The position numbers were made by a program, and so were the translations under genes. This document shows, in pieces, positions 51,060 through 59,965 of a stretch of DNA of 64,000 nt; positions within the stretch are counted from its first letter, which is position 1; the number at the start of each line of letters is the position of its first letter. Source of the stretch: Streptomyces microflavus (GTDB lineage Bacteria > Actinomycetota > Actinomycetes > Streptomycetales > Streptomycetaceae); assembly GCF_014650075.1 (NCBI RefSeq), contig NZ_BMUG01000018.1, forward strand, positions 62,001 to 126,000, read 5' to 3'. The notes under the pieces are model-generated. The model saw only the letters and a list, made by a program, of their open reading frames with translations, did no database searches and was not told where the DNA came from.

Positions 51060-52457
51060 ATGAGCGATACTGACAGCACCACCACACGCGCGCCGGATGC
51101 ACCGCATCCGCAGCGCTGGACGGTCCTGGGACTGCTGGGACTCGCCCAGCTGATGCTGATCCTCGACATCACCGTCGTCGCGATCGCACTCCCCGACATG
51201 GGCGCGGAACTGAACCTGGACCGCGCGGCACTGACCTGGGTGGTCAGCGGATACGCCCTCACGTTCGGCAGCCTGATGCTGCTCGGCGGCCGGGCCGCGG
51301 ATTTGTTCGGTCCCAAACGGGTCGTCCTCGCGGGGCTCGCCGTATTCACCGTCGCGTCGCTGGCCGCCGGATTCGCCACCGGTGCCCCGCTGCTGCTCGT
51401 CGCGCGGATCGCTCAGGGGATGGGCGCCGCGATGGTCTCGCCCGCCGCCCTCTCGGTGGTGGTGCGGCTGTTCGACGGCGACGAGCGCAACCGAGCCCTG
51501 GGCATCTGGTCGGCGCTCGGCGGAGGGGGCGCCGCCCTCGGCGTGCTGCTGGGCGGACTGATCACGGCAGGTCCGGGCTGGGCCTGGGTTTTCTTCGTCA
51601 ACGTCCCCGTCGGCCTGATCGTCCTTGTTTTGCTCGCCCGGATCCTGCCGAGCCTGCCCCGCGCAGGCACCGGCTCCCTCGACATACCCGGCGCCGTCCT
51701 GGTCGCCGCCGCGACAGGCGCTCTCATCTACGCTCTGATCCGTGCCGGTGACCACGGCTGGCTCGACATCGTCACCGTGGCCTTGGTCGCCGCCGCGGCA
51801 GCTGCCTACGCCGCCTTCGCCCTCTGGCAGCGCCGAGCGGCGACACCGCTGATGGACCTGCGTCTGCTCGGTCGGCGCCCGGTGGTGGCGGGCACCTTCG
51901 TGATCGCCGTCACCACGGCGCTGATGGTGGGGGCCTTCTTCCTCGGCTCCTTCTACCTCCAGAACCATCAGGGCCACGGTGCCCTGATGACCGGCGTGCT
52001 GTTCCTGCCGGTGGCACTGCTGACCATGGCGGCCGCCGCAGCCGCCGGCCGCGTGATCGGCCGTCTGGGAGCACGGCTGCTGGCTGTGCTCGCCCTGGGC
52101 GTGGCAGCTGTCGGGTTCCTCATTCCGGCGCTGTGGTCCGGAACCATGGCGATGGTCACCGGCGTGAGCGTCGCCGCAGCGGGACTGGGTGCCCTGTTCG
52201 TCGTCGCCTCCGCCACCGCACTCGCCAGCGTTGCCCCCCATGAGGCCGGGGTGACGTCGGGCATCGTCAGCACCTTCCACGAGTTCGGCGCTGCGGCAGG
52301 CGCTGCGGCCGTCTCCAGCGCCGCCGCCACGAGCATCGCCGCGCACACCGGTGTCCGGACCGCGTCCGGCTTCGACGACGCGTTCCTCGTCGCCACGGCC
52401 ATGGCCGCGGTCTCCGCCGTCATCGTGATGTGGCTCATCCCCGCCAAGCACCAGTAG
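51060..52457 (+). CDS. MFS drug exporter (DHA2 type)
   Basis: A 465-residue, 14-helix exporter. LILDITVVAIALPDMG (motif D1), GGRAADLFGPKRVVLAG (motif A) and GAALGVLLGGLITAGPGWAWVFFVN (motif C) are clear. ATG 51060 has AAGG about 8 bases upstream; GTG 51051 is an alternative. Regulated, in all likelihood, by the divergent TetR gene. Substrate unknown. Confidence 0.9.
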   Translation: MSDTDSTTTRAPDAPHPQRWTVLGLLGLAQLMLILDITVVAIALPDMGAELNLDRAALTWVVSGYALTFGSLMLLGGRAADLFGPKRVVLAGLAVFTVASLAAGFATGAPLLLVARIAQGMGAAMVSPAALSVVVRLFDGDERNRALGIWSALGGGGAALGVLLGGLITAGPGWAWVFFVNVPVGLIVLVLLARILPSLPRAGTGSLDIPGAVLVAAATGALIYALIRAGDHGWLDIVTVALVAAAAAAYAAFALWQRRAATPLMDLRLLGRRPVVAGTFVIAVTTALMVGAFFLGSFYLQNHQGHGALMTGVLFLPVALLTMAAAAAAGRVIGRLGARLLAVLALGVAAVGFLIPALWSGTMAMVTGVSVAAAGLGALFVVASATALASVAPHEAGVTSGIVSTFHEFGAAAGAAAVSSAAATSIAAHTGVRTASGFDDAFLVATAMAAVSAVIVMWLIPAKHQ

Positions 52458-52609
52458 ACCCCGTGCCCACGGCCAGTTGGGACGGGCCGGGCCAGCACTT
52501 CCTCAGCCGCGGCGCAGCCGAAACTCGTCCCACGGGCCCTACCGATCACGGCACGGCGGCGATCCGAAGCGGGCACCGCACGCCCTCGGCATGCCCAGGG
52601 AGGCACTGG

Positions 52610-53130
52610 ATGAATTACGGCAAGCGTCGGCTGCTGAAGGCCGGCATCCCCGCGGCAAGTATCGCTGCGGCACCAGGCGTCACCCTCTGGACCGGCGGCA
52701 CACAGCAGGAGGGCGACAACGGGCAAACCGGCTGGCAGGAGGCGGTCGTCGAGCGGGGCCGGACCGTGATGTCCTTCGACCTCTGAAGAGACCACCCATC
52801 ACCCCAACCCCACCGAGGCGGGCGGCATCCAGGACGTCGTCGTCGACTAGCCCGACGACACCAGACAGATCAACCTCATACGCACCCACCTCCAGCAGGA
52901 GGCCAAGGCTTTTGTCCAGGGAGACTTCGGCTATCCCGTGCAGAACCACAGGGACAGCATGTCTGGTCTTACGAAAACTCAAGAGAGCTACGCATTGAAG
53001 TCCGATGCCAGGCACGGCCCGACGGGGCCACCCTGACCTACACCACCAAGAAGCCCGCGCTAGGGGACGCCCTGCGCGACTGGTTCGAAGCTCAGCTCAG
53101 CGACCGCGGTGACCACGCCGAAACCGGAAC
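52610..53130 (+). pseudogene. Frameshifted gene of a metal-linked secreted family
   Basis: ATG 52610 with GGGAGG upstream opens a signal-like sequence (RRLLKAGIPAASIAAAPG) and EAVVERGRTVMSFDL, then the frame breaks. A second frame continues with TTHHPNPTEAGGIQDVVVD, a TAG stop, and PDDTRQINLIRTHLQQEAKA; a third has RPDGATLTYTTKKPALGDAL and WFEAQLSDRGDHAE. These match a Streptomyces family often misnamed aspartate carbamoyltransferase and frequent near metal genes. At least two frameshifts and one stop make it non-functional. The 230 bases that follow hold nothing recognised. Confidence 0.7.
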
Positions 53131-53362
53131 GAGCACCGCAGCAGACGTCGCCGCAAACGTCGTACGATCGGAAGTGGGCAGCTTGAACGGCCCGCACGAG
53201 TTGAACGAGGGCGTGCCCTCCGTCGCAGTCTTCCGCCGCCTGCGCACCGATGCCGGCCTGTCGGACAAGGCCCCCGAAGATCCGCCCCTTCCTGTGGCTT
53301 GTTTTCCGGCCGTCGGGCCTGCAGCGGTGACGCCGATGGCGACTGGCTGCTCTGTCTTCAGT

Positions 53363-53700
53363 GTCAGCCAGGGTGGTTGCTCTTTCTCGACGACGATGGG
53401 TCACTCGCGTCGGGGAGTAGACAGCCGTCTGAAGTCGACTTGGGCGAGTTAAGCCCGCGCGCGTTGGTCACGCGTTGGTCATGCAGGGGCGACACCACTC
53501 GCGTTTTGCCTGGTCAGGGCCGGTGCATGAAACGACGACCGGGGCCTCCACCTCCGGCCGCACCCCAGGCGAATAGCCCTCTGACCTGCGCTTTTGCAGA
53601 CTTGGCGTAGTTGCTCGACTTGCGTCTGTGTCGGCCTGTTCCTAGGCGTTTCTGCCTGTTCCTGGGCGCTGTTGTTCACGCGTTGGTCATGCGCCTTTGT
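53363..53700 (+). repeat. att-like direct repeat, copy 2
   Basis: Diverged copy of 16033-16355. The two arm-like elements are at 53463-53481 (exact GTTGGTCACGCGTTGGTCA) and 53671-53689 (one change, GTTGTTCACG...), again 208 bases apart. Shared landmarks include GTCAGCCAGGG, GGGTCACTCGCG, TTTTGCCTGGTCAGGG and CCTGGGCGCTGTTG. It marks the boundary between the accessory genes on the left and the mobile module on the right. Confidence 0.6.
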
Positions 53701-53782
53701 TGGCGGCGTCTGGCAGTAGAAGGGCGGGCGTGGACAGGCCGGGCACGGGCCGAGGTGCTGCACGGAAGCTCACAACGGGACT

Positions 53783-53814
53783 GAGGGGCCCGGCTCGTCT
53801 GAGCCGGGCCCCTC
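53783..53814. terminator. Strong hairpin
   Basis: GAGGGGCCCGGCTC (53783-53796) and GAGCCGGGCCCCTC (53801-53814) form a perfect 14-base stem with a GTCT loop. Probably an intrinsic terminator at the edge of the mobile module. Confidence 0.65.
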
Positions 53815-53896
53815 ATCGTGACAGTCGGGTGGAAATAGAACGGTGCCTCCCCGACGTTGAGTACCTCCTTACCGAAAGAGGGGGAGGTGCCGGGTA

Positions 53897-54787
53897 GTGA
53901 AGCTGTTCCGTGCGGACACGGCGAACAGCGGCGTGACCGAAGTCGTGCCGCGTCTTGCTGAGGTCGAGGCGGACGTGCAGGGTCTCGTCGAGGCGCACAT
54001 GGAGACACTGCTGGGCGTTCGGTTCCTGGCGAGCGAGTACGGAACCGGGCCGGTGCACGGGGGCCGGATCGATTCGCTCGGGCTGGACGAGAATGGTAGC
54101 CCGGTCATCGTTGAGTACAAGCGCGGCACTGATGCCGGTGTCATCAACCAGGGGCTGTTCTATCTGGCGTGGTTGATGGACCATCGCCGAGAGTTTGAGC
54201 ATATGGTCCGCGACCGGCTCGGGGGGACGGCCGCGTCCCAGGTCCTGTGGAGCAGCCCGCGTCTGATCTGTATCGCCGGCGACTTCTCCCGGTACGACGT
54301 GCACGCCGTGCGGGAGCACCGGCGTTCGATCGACATGGTCCGCTACCGCCTCTTTGGCAGCGATCTGGTCGGCCTGGAGACCGTGGCCTCCGTAAGCGGC
54401 GGTGTGCAGGTGGCCCGTAGGGCACGGCGTCAGCCTGTTGCTCAGGCAGCGGCCGATGTCCAGGGTGCGGCGATGGTGGAGGAGCTGGCTATCGCGGTCG
54501 ACGAGGCTCTGCTCGGGCTCGGGGACGGTGTGAACCGCGTGCAGCGCAAGCAGTATCGGGCGTATCAGCGGTTGCGGAATTTCGCCTGTGTGTGTTCGCC
54601 GCAGCGGAGCAAGCTGCTGGTCTACCTGAAGGTTGACCCGGCGGACGTTGGCCTGGTTCCGGGCTTTACCCGGGACGTGCGCGGGCTCGGTCACCACGGA
54701 ACGGGCGACCTGGAGGTCCAGCTCCGTACGTCGAGGGACGTGGAGCGGGCGCAGGATCTCTTCCGTGCGAGCTTCGCGGCGGCGTGA
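53897..54787 (+). CDS. PD-(D/E)XK nuclease with DUF5655 domain
   Basis: A 296-residue protein. Residues 30-110 form a NucS/DUF91-like nuclease core: GGRIDSLGLDENGSPVIVEYKRG supplies D59 and the E-x-K pair E73/K75, and Q85 follows in the next helix. Residues 205-294 resemble DUF5655 (FACVCSPQRSKLLVYLKV, VRGLGHHGTGDLEVQL). The start is GTG 53897 with GGAGG about 10 bases upstream. Such proteins are suspected nucleases of unknown target, sometimes linked to phage defence. It is flanked by two strong hairpins and thus an independent unit. Confidence 0.82.
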   Translation: MKLFRADTANSGVTEVVPRLAEVEADVQGLVEAHMETLLGVRFLASEYGTGPVHGGRIDSLGLDENGSPVIVEYKRGTDAGVINQGLFYLAWLMDHRREFEHMVRDRLGGTAASQVLWSSPRLICIAGDFSRYDVHAVREHRRSIDMVRYRLFGSDLVGLETVASVSGGVQVARRARRQPVAQAAADVQGAAMVEELAIAVDEALLGLGDGVNRVQRKQYRAYQRLRNFACVCSPQRSKLLVYLKVDPADVGLVPGFTRDVRGLGHHGTGDLEVQLRTSRDVERAQDLFRASFAAA

Positions 54788-54891
54788 TCGCCCGCTGGCG
54801 GCACGGCCGTGGCCGCTTCGGGGCTGCTCTGAGGTCGTGGGGTAATGCCTTTCGACGGGCGAGTGGGACGTGGCGGTGGACTACCAATGGT

Positions 54892-54930
54892 GCGGGGGAT
54901 CGCCGGTTTGGCTAACCGGCGATCCCCCGC
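54892..54930. terminator. Long perfect hairpin between converging genes
   Basis: Arms 54892-54908 and 54914-54930 are perfect complements over 17 bases (GCGGGGGATCGCCGGTT and its partner) with loop TGGCT. Bidirectional terminator for the nuclease gene (+) and the DUF317 gene (-). Confidence 0.7.
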
Positions 54931-54959
54931 TATGTTGCCCCGCTCTCGTATGCCGATGA

Positions 54960-56336
54960 TCAGCGTGAACGGCAGGCAGCGGATGTGGCCGCGACCACTG
55001 GCATGGCTGGTGGGCCCGTGACGGGGCTCGTCCTGCGTCCGGTGCTCGTGGTCTGGGGGCGGCGGAGTCCGGTGTCGTGGGCGAGGGTCTCGGAGAGGCC
55101 GGAGAGCAGCGAACTCGGGGTGTGCGGGGACGCGGTGACGGTCCAGGTGGGCCGTTCCGGGTCGGGGCCGGCCCAGATGGTCCAGGTGTGCAGGGTCTGG
55201 CTCAGCCGCTGGGCGGCGAAGGCATCGAAAAGGACGCCCGCGTCCCCGGTGGGCGACATCCAGCGGATCCAGCGTCCGTCCACGGAGTGCTTCCAGCCGG
55301 CGTCGGAGAGCGGCTGGGTGGCAGCGGTGACGGCCTTCTCGTCAACCGGGGCACCGACCGCGGTGTCCCAGCCGTCGCCGTCGGCCAGGTTGCTCAGCAG
55401 TTCCTGAAGCACCGGAGCGGGGGTGGCGCTGGTTGCGGTGAGGACCCACATGCGGTCGGAGACGGGGGTCTCGTAGGCGGCAACGGTCCATGCGGTCTCG
55501 CGGGCCTGGGTTTCGTGGACGTGCTCGATGCGCAGGGTCTGGGACTCGTGGATGGCGTGTGTCGTCTCGTCCGACCAGGTCCGCCACTTCCCAAAGTCAC
55601 CGTGGGCGTCGAGGAAGGTGTCGAGGAGGGCAGCGTGGTCGCCGGCGTCGGCCAGGTAGACGGGGACGCTCTCCGGCGCCGGCGGGGCCGGTTCGGGCTT
55701 GGCCGTAGTGAGAGCGAGCGGGGTGCGGGCTTCCGCGGCGGAGCGCTCGGTGTCGGTCAGGGGCGCCGGACCGGTGCGCATCTCCGCCCCGTGCGTCTTC
55801 TCGAATGCCAGCATGGCCTGGGCGGGTGAATCGAAGGTGTCGGCGATCATCCGCAGGTGGTCCTCGCCGTGGAGGTAGACGGACTTGCCGGTGCGGCCGA
55901 GGTACGTGCCGACCGCGACGGTGGTGTACCCGTCATGGGCGTGGGCGTGGATGAGGAGCTGGCCGTGGCGAATGTCGTCGTAAATCTTCTGGGCCTCGTT
56001 GGAGACCTCACGGACTTCGCTGCGGGTGTACCAGGGCATCGGGTAGTTGGCCCAGGTCCATTCCTCGTCCATGGCCTCCTGGAGCCGAGGAGCGATCTCG
56101 ACGGTGATCCCCTCGGAGGCTAGGTGCAGTGCCGCGTCCTGTGCCCAGTAGGGCTCCTCGGAGTCGATGCGCACCAGGGCCAGGACGTTGTCCGCTACGA
56201 CGGTCCAGTCGGCTGCCTCAAGGCCCATGTGGGCAATACGGGCCTGGGTGCCAGTCAGGGTGGCGGTCACGGCGCTGGAGTGCGTGGGGTGGACGTCGAG
56301 GACGACGTGCGCGTCGATGGAGGGTGTGGTTGTCAT
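54960..56336 (-). CDS. DUF317-domain protein 1
   Basis: A 458-residue protein. The C-terminal third has DUF317 features (GWKHSVDGRWIRWMSPTGDAGVLFDAF, then WTIWAGPDPERPTWTVTAS). Residues 150-175 (AVGTYLGRTGKSVYLHGEDH) are unassigned. DUF317 proteins occur on Streptomyces plasmids and integrated elements; their role is unknown. Last gene of the leftward module; a hairpin separates it from the gene upstream. Confidence 0.8.
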   Translation of the reverse strand: MTTTPSIDAHVVLDVHPTHSSAVTATLTGTQARIAHMGLEAADWTVVADNVLALVRIDSEEPYWAQDAALHLASEGITVEIAPRLQEAMDEEWTWANYPMPWYTRSEVREVSNEAQKIYDDIRHGQLLIHAHAHDGYTTVAVGTYLGRTGKSVYLHGEDHLRMIADTFDSPAQAMLAFEKTHGAEMRTGPAPLTDTERSAAEARTPLALTTAKPEPAPPAPESVPVYLADAGDHAALLDTFLDAHGDFGKWRTWSDETTHAIHESQTLRIEHVHETQARETAWTVAAYETPVSDRMWVLTATSATPAPVLQELLSNLADGDGWDTAVGAPVDEKAVTAATQPLSDAGWKHSVDGRWIRWMSPTGDAGVLFDAFAAQRLSQTLHTWTIWAGPDPERPTWTVTASPHTPSSLLSGLSETLAHDTGLRRPQTTSTGRRTSPVTGPPAMPVVAATSAACRSR

Positions 56337-56353
56337 GGAGCGTCTTCTCTTCT

Positions 56354-56387
56354 GCCGGTGGCCGGATCTTCGGGTCCGGCCACCGGC
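56354..56387. terminator. Hairpin upstream of DUF317 protein 1
   Basis: GCCGGTGGCCGGA (56354-56366) and TCCGGCCACCGGC (56375-56387) form a perfect 13-base stem with an 8-base loop, just downstream of the DnaB-N gene stop. Confidence 0.6.
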
Positions 56388-56399
56388 GTATGTGGGGCG

Positions 56400-57521
56400 C
56401 TAGCGGGCAGCTCGCGCGGGCCGAGCGGTGGGCGCGACGGCGGCGGTGGTGGTCGGCGGCCCGGCGCGAGCGGGGGGCGCAAGTCGGGGCCGTCGTGTCG
56501 GCGCCGGCACGGTGGCGTGCTGCCAGCGGCTGCGGATCGCGGCGATGTCGGCGAGAGAGCGGCGGGCGCCGACGACCAGCTGGAACGGGGTGTTCGCCGA
56601 GTCGCCGGCGTACGCCTCGATGCGTCGGCCGGCCTGGTCGACGGTGGCCAGGAGGGAACGCTGCAGGGTGCGTTCGCCCCAGTAGTCCAGGGAACCGGCT
56701 GGTTCGGCCAGCAGGCGGATCACGTCGCGCGGGTCGTTTCCGTCGTCGAGTACGCCGCGCTGTTGGGCTTCCCACAGGACGGTGACGGGGTCGACGGCCT
56801 CGCGGCGGCGGACAAGAGCGGTCAGGCACCGCCACAGGCCGGCGTGCAAGGGGATGGTGAGGTCGTCGGGCAGTAGCCAGCGGACGTTTTCGATGTCGGC
56901 GGGGTGGGCGGTGGCGGTGGCGAGCAGTAGCTGTTCCTCCTCGACCGCTTCGCTGCGGTTAGGCGCGACCTGCGGCGGGACCGTGGTGCGGGGCAGGGCT
57001 CCGGCGCGGGGCGGGAAGCGGCTCGCGATGTCGTCCACGACTGCGCTGAGGGCGTCGGCCTCGGCGAGCGCCGTCTGGACGGGGTTCGGGAGGGAGGCGT
57101 CGTGAACGGTCTGGACGAGGTGTTCGGCGGCCGTCTGCAAGCGGCGGCGGGCGTGCTCGGCCTCGACCATGCGTGCGTAGGCCGGTGCGTGGCGGGGCCA
57201 AGGGCATACCTGGATGAGGGTGTGCAGGTAGGAGGCGGACAGTCCGCGCGCCTGTTCGCGTCCCAGGGTGAGGACGCGGTCGAGCCATTTGGTGTTCTTG
57301 GCATGCTCGGCGGGATCGGGTGGCGGCAGGGTGCTGATCGCGGCGTACAGGGCGGCGTGCGGGGCGGTGGAGAAGGAGTCTTCGGCGATGCCGTTAACGT
57401 CGCGGAGACGGTGGGGGTCGAGGAGGAGGGCGCCGAGAAGGGCCTGCTCGATGTGGAACACCGGCTGCGGCGGCGTGATGGCGTCGAGGTCGTCCTCGTC
57501 GGGTTCAGGGGCGGCGGGCAT
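56400..57521 (-). CDS. DnaB N-terminal-domain protein without helicase motor
   Basis: A 373-residue protein with what look like two DnaB N-terminal domains: residues 20-100 (FHIEQALLGALLLDPHRL) and 190-300 (QLLLATATAHPADIENVRW, PVTVLWEAQQRGVL). The RecA-type ATPase of DnaB is absent; the C-terminus is a disordered Ala/Pro/Arg tail. Its ATG overlaps the methyltransferase stop (TGATG). It could dock onto host replicative helicase or primase, steering replication of the element. Role inferred. Confidence 0.78.
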   Translation of the reverse strand: MPAAPEPDEDDLDAITPPQPVFHIEQALLGALLLDPHRLRDVNGIAEDSFSTAPHAALYAAISTLPPPDPAEHAKNTKWLDRVLTLGREQARGLSASYLHTLIQVCPWPRHAPAYARMVEAEHARRRLQTAAEHLVQTVHDASLPNPVQTALAEADALSAVVDDIASRFPPRAGALPRTTVPPQVAPNRSEAVEEEQLLLATATAHPADIENVRWLLPDDLTIPLHAGLWRCLTALVRRREAVDPVTVLWEAQQRGVLDDGNDPRDVIRLLAEPAGSLDYWGERTLQRSLLATVDQAGRRIEAYAGDSANTPFQLVVGARRSLADIAAIRSRWQHATVPAPTRRPRLAPPARAGPPTTTAAVAPTARPARAAR

Positions 57522-58792
57522 CAGGCGGCGAGGGTGAAGTCGTTCGGGTCGAGAGTGACGCCGAGGTGCGGGGCGAGGAGGTGGCCGGCGAGCAGCGGAG
57601 GTACGGCGTTGCCGATCTGGGAGAACTGCTGGCCCTTGTTGCCGGCCCATGGGTAGTCGGCGGGAAAGGTCTGCAGGAGTCCGGCCTCGCGGGCGGTGAT
57701 CCGGATGGGCTCGGGCACTGCCGGCGTATCCGCGGTCTCCACCGTGACGGGGGTTGGTTCGGCGACCCAGGTGCACTCGTTCGCCCGGTGCCCGAAGAAC
57801 AGGGTGCCCGCTGGCTCCGACAGGGAACGGACGGTGGCGTTGGCCTGGTTGTTGTTGCGCAGGGACCAGGTCCAGCGATGCGCCTCGCCGGTGAACGTCG
57901 GCGCTGGAGCGTCGGCGGCCCGGTTCTCACGGGTACCGTGCCGCGCCGCCCATCCTGTTCCTTCGCGGCGGGACTGCAGGACCACACGGTCCGCCCGGGG
58001 CGTCCAGGTACCCCGCTCCCGGGCATCGGACAGCGCCTTGCGGGAGCCCGAGGGGAAGGGTTCAGGCCCGCCCCCGGGACCGCCACCGGCGCAGACCGTG
58101 GGGACGGGTCGGTCGGTCGCACCCCACCCGAGGGCCTCGGACATGCTGACCCAGCGGGCCCGGCCGGGACCGAACAGCGAATCGGGCTCAGCTAGTTGAG
58201 CGTGTGTCGGCGTGGGAGGCTGCGCCGTGCGGACGCGTGAGGCCAGGAGGATGGCCCGCCTCCGTGTCTGCGGAACGCCGAAGTCGGCGGCGTTGAGAAT
58301 CCCGCACCAGACGGAGAACCCCCAACGGCGCAGGACGGCCGCATACTGTTTCCACAGTGGCAGGACGTCCGGTACTTCCTCCATAGCGACCCAGTCGGGC
58401 TCGCCGACCGTGTTCAGGGCGTACAGGTAGCGCATCGGCTCGGCCGCGAGCAGGGACCGCTCGTCGCGGCAGGCGGCAAGGATGCGTTCGCGGGTGTCGC
58501 GTCCGGCGGCGAGGTCCTCGACCGCCGCGTGCACCAAGGGCTGGTCGAGCAGGCCGAGGCGCTTGCCGGCCATGCTCCACGCCTGGCACGGCGGAGAGGC
58601 GATGACACCGCGGGTGCGGCCGACGACCGGCCAGGTCGGATACATCGCCACGTCGGTACGAATAGTCAACTGGCCTGCGGCAGAACGGGTCTTGCACGCC
58701 CACTGGTCCCATTCCAGGCCGACGTCCCGTGCCCCGAGGACGTGCAGCGCGCTGCTCCAGCCGCCGGGGCCGGCGAAGAGGTCGAGTATCAC
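57521..58792 (-). CDS. C5-cytosine DNA methyltransferase
   Basis: A 423-residue enzyme. Motif I is LDLFAGPGG, motif IV ASPPCQAWS (catalytic C69), motif VI MEEVPDVL (the usual ENV is EEV), motif VIII PQTRRRAILL, and motif X GNAVPPLLAG. It methylates cytosine C5 in DNA at an unknown site. GTG 58792 overlaps the PP-loop gene stop and directly precedes motif I; ATG 58843 would add 17 residues. No matching restriction gene is beside it. Coupling with a PP-loop enzyme suggests a further DNA modification or an anti-restriction role. Confidence 0.88.
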   Translation of the reverse strand: MILDLFAGPGGWSSALHVLGARDVGLEWDQWACKTRSAAGQLTIRTDVAMYPTWPVVGRTRGVIASPPCQAWSMAGKRLGLLDQPLVHAAVEDLAAGRDTRERILAACRDERSLLAAEPMRYLYALNTVGEPDWVAMEEVPDVLPLWKQYAAVLRRWGFSVWCGILNAADFGVPQTRRRAILLASRVRTAQPPTPTHAQLAEPDSLFGPGRARWVSMSEALGWGATDRPVPTVCAGGGPGGGPEPFPSGSRKALSDARERGTWTPRADRVVLQSRREGTGWAARHGTRENRAADAPAPTFTGEAHRWTWSLRNNNQANATVRSLSEPAGTLFFGHRANECTWVAEPTPVTVETADTPAVPEPIRITAREAGLLQTFPADYPWAGNKGQQFSQIGNAVPPLLAGHLLAPHLGVTLDPNDFTLAA

Positions 58793-59745
58793 GTGGCCAG
58801 TCCGAAGTCGTCCCGCGTCAGTGCTTCGGCGTCGCCGCGGCACGCCCAGGGCGAGCAGCCGTCCTCGACGCCGTTCTCCAGCACCTCGGCCTCATCCGCG
58901 CCGATGTGGAGAGCGGCCCGTTCGGCGGCGGTCACATGGTCAATGGGCGCCTGGCTCAGGGGGACGCGGGATCGGTGCAGGAATGCCTCGCCGAGTAGTC
59001 GGTTGCCCGATGCGTTGGCGCGGGCGTTGCCCTGCCGGATGGCCGCGTCGAACTCGACGACATCCGCCCACTCGGACGGAGAGGTGTCCCTGATGTGCCG
59101 CCACTGCGCATTTCCGTGGAACGGGCAGCCGAGGCAACTCGATTTCGGCGTATCGGCAAGCCCGTGAGAGGTTAGATAGCGAACGCATGCGGCACGACTC
59201 CAGGACATGTCCAGAAGGGGGTGCCGGTTGCGCATGTACTTGACGTCGGCGTCCTTGGCCCGGTGGAACTCGTCGGTGGATATCCCCACCCACTGCTCGA
59301 CGAATACCCCTTTCGGGATACGTGCAGGGTAGGGGTATCCGAGCAGTTCGCGGACCTTCTGCTTTATCGGCTTTATTTTATATTCGCCCGTACACTGCCT
59401 TCGGGTCATTCCCGGTCGCCCATCCTTGTTGAGAATGTGCAAAGGCATGGATGCGAATCGGTGATTCGGGTTCAGGGCGTCATTGCGAATATTTCCGGAC
59501 GCCACCCGAAGAATGGGGATTCCGGCGGGCTTCGCTACCTTCTCTTCCATGCGGTCAAGGTGGGCGTAAACCGCTTCGGGTTCCCATCCGGTGTCGGCGA
59601 AAATTGCGTATTCGACTCTGGGGAGAATCCCTTCGGCCGACAGGGCGAGGAGAGTGCTGGATTGAACTCCCGCACCCAGTGAAAGGGCGCGGAATCGAGG
59701 CTTCTCTGAAATGGTCTGTCCTGGGGGTGGGGAGCGTGGGGGCAT
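58789..59745 (-). CDS. PP-loop (PAPS-reductase-like) protein
   Basis: A 318-residue protein. SLGAGVQSSTLLAL (residues 22-35) is the PP-loop; FADTGWEPEAVY follows as in PAPS reductases. Four Cys, C118 (RQCTGEYKIKP), C187, C204 and C207 (CLGCPFHG), could hold an Fe-S cluster, as in DndC or TtcA, or form disulfides. Such enzymes activate a substrate with ATP, often for sulfur transfer. Phage and plasmid forms of this family are known but mostly uncharacterised. The stop overlaps the methyltransferase start, so the two are made together. Confidence 0.8.
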   Translation of the reverse strand: MPPRSPPPGQTISEKPRFRALSLGAGVQSSTLLALSAEGILPRVEYAIFADTGWEPEAVYAHLDRMEEKVAKPAGIPILRVASGNIRNDALNPNHRFASMPLHILNKDGRPGMTRRQCTGEYKIKPIKQKVRELLGYPYPARIPKGVFVEQWVGISTDEFHRAKDADVKYMRNRHPLLDMSWSRAACVRYLTSHGLADTPKSSCLGCPFHGNAQWRHIRDTSPSEWADVVEFDAAIRQGNARANASGNRLLGEAFLHRSRVPLSQAPIDHVTAAERAALHIGADEAEVLENGVEDGCSPWACRGDAEALTRDDFGLAT

Positions 59746-59965
59746 GCCCTCGGTGCGGCTCGTCTGTCATCGGGCCGGGCGGGATCAGCCGGTCGCGGTG
59801 TCTGGCTTGGTGCCGGTCGGGGCCGCGGGTACGGACGGAGGGATTGGCGGCTGCCGCAGGGAGTGCAACGGGGCAGGACGAGAGGGCAGCGCCCGGTCAC
59901 CGGGGCCTCGTGCGCGCCGCGCTTGTAACCGGGCTGCTGGGCGGCCGAGCGGTGCGGAGCGTCGG

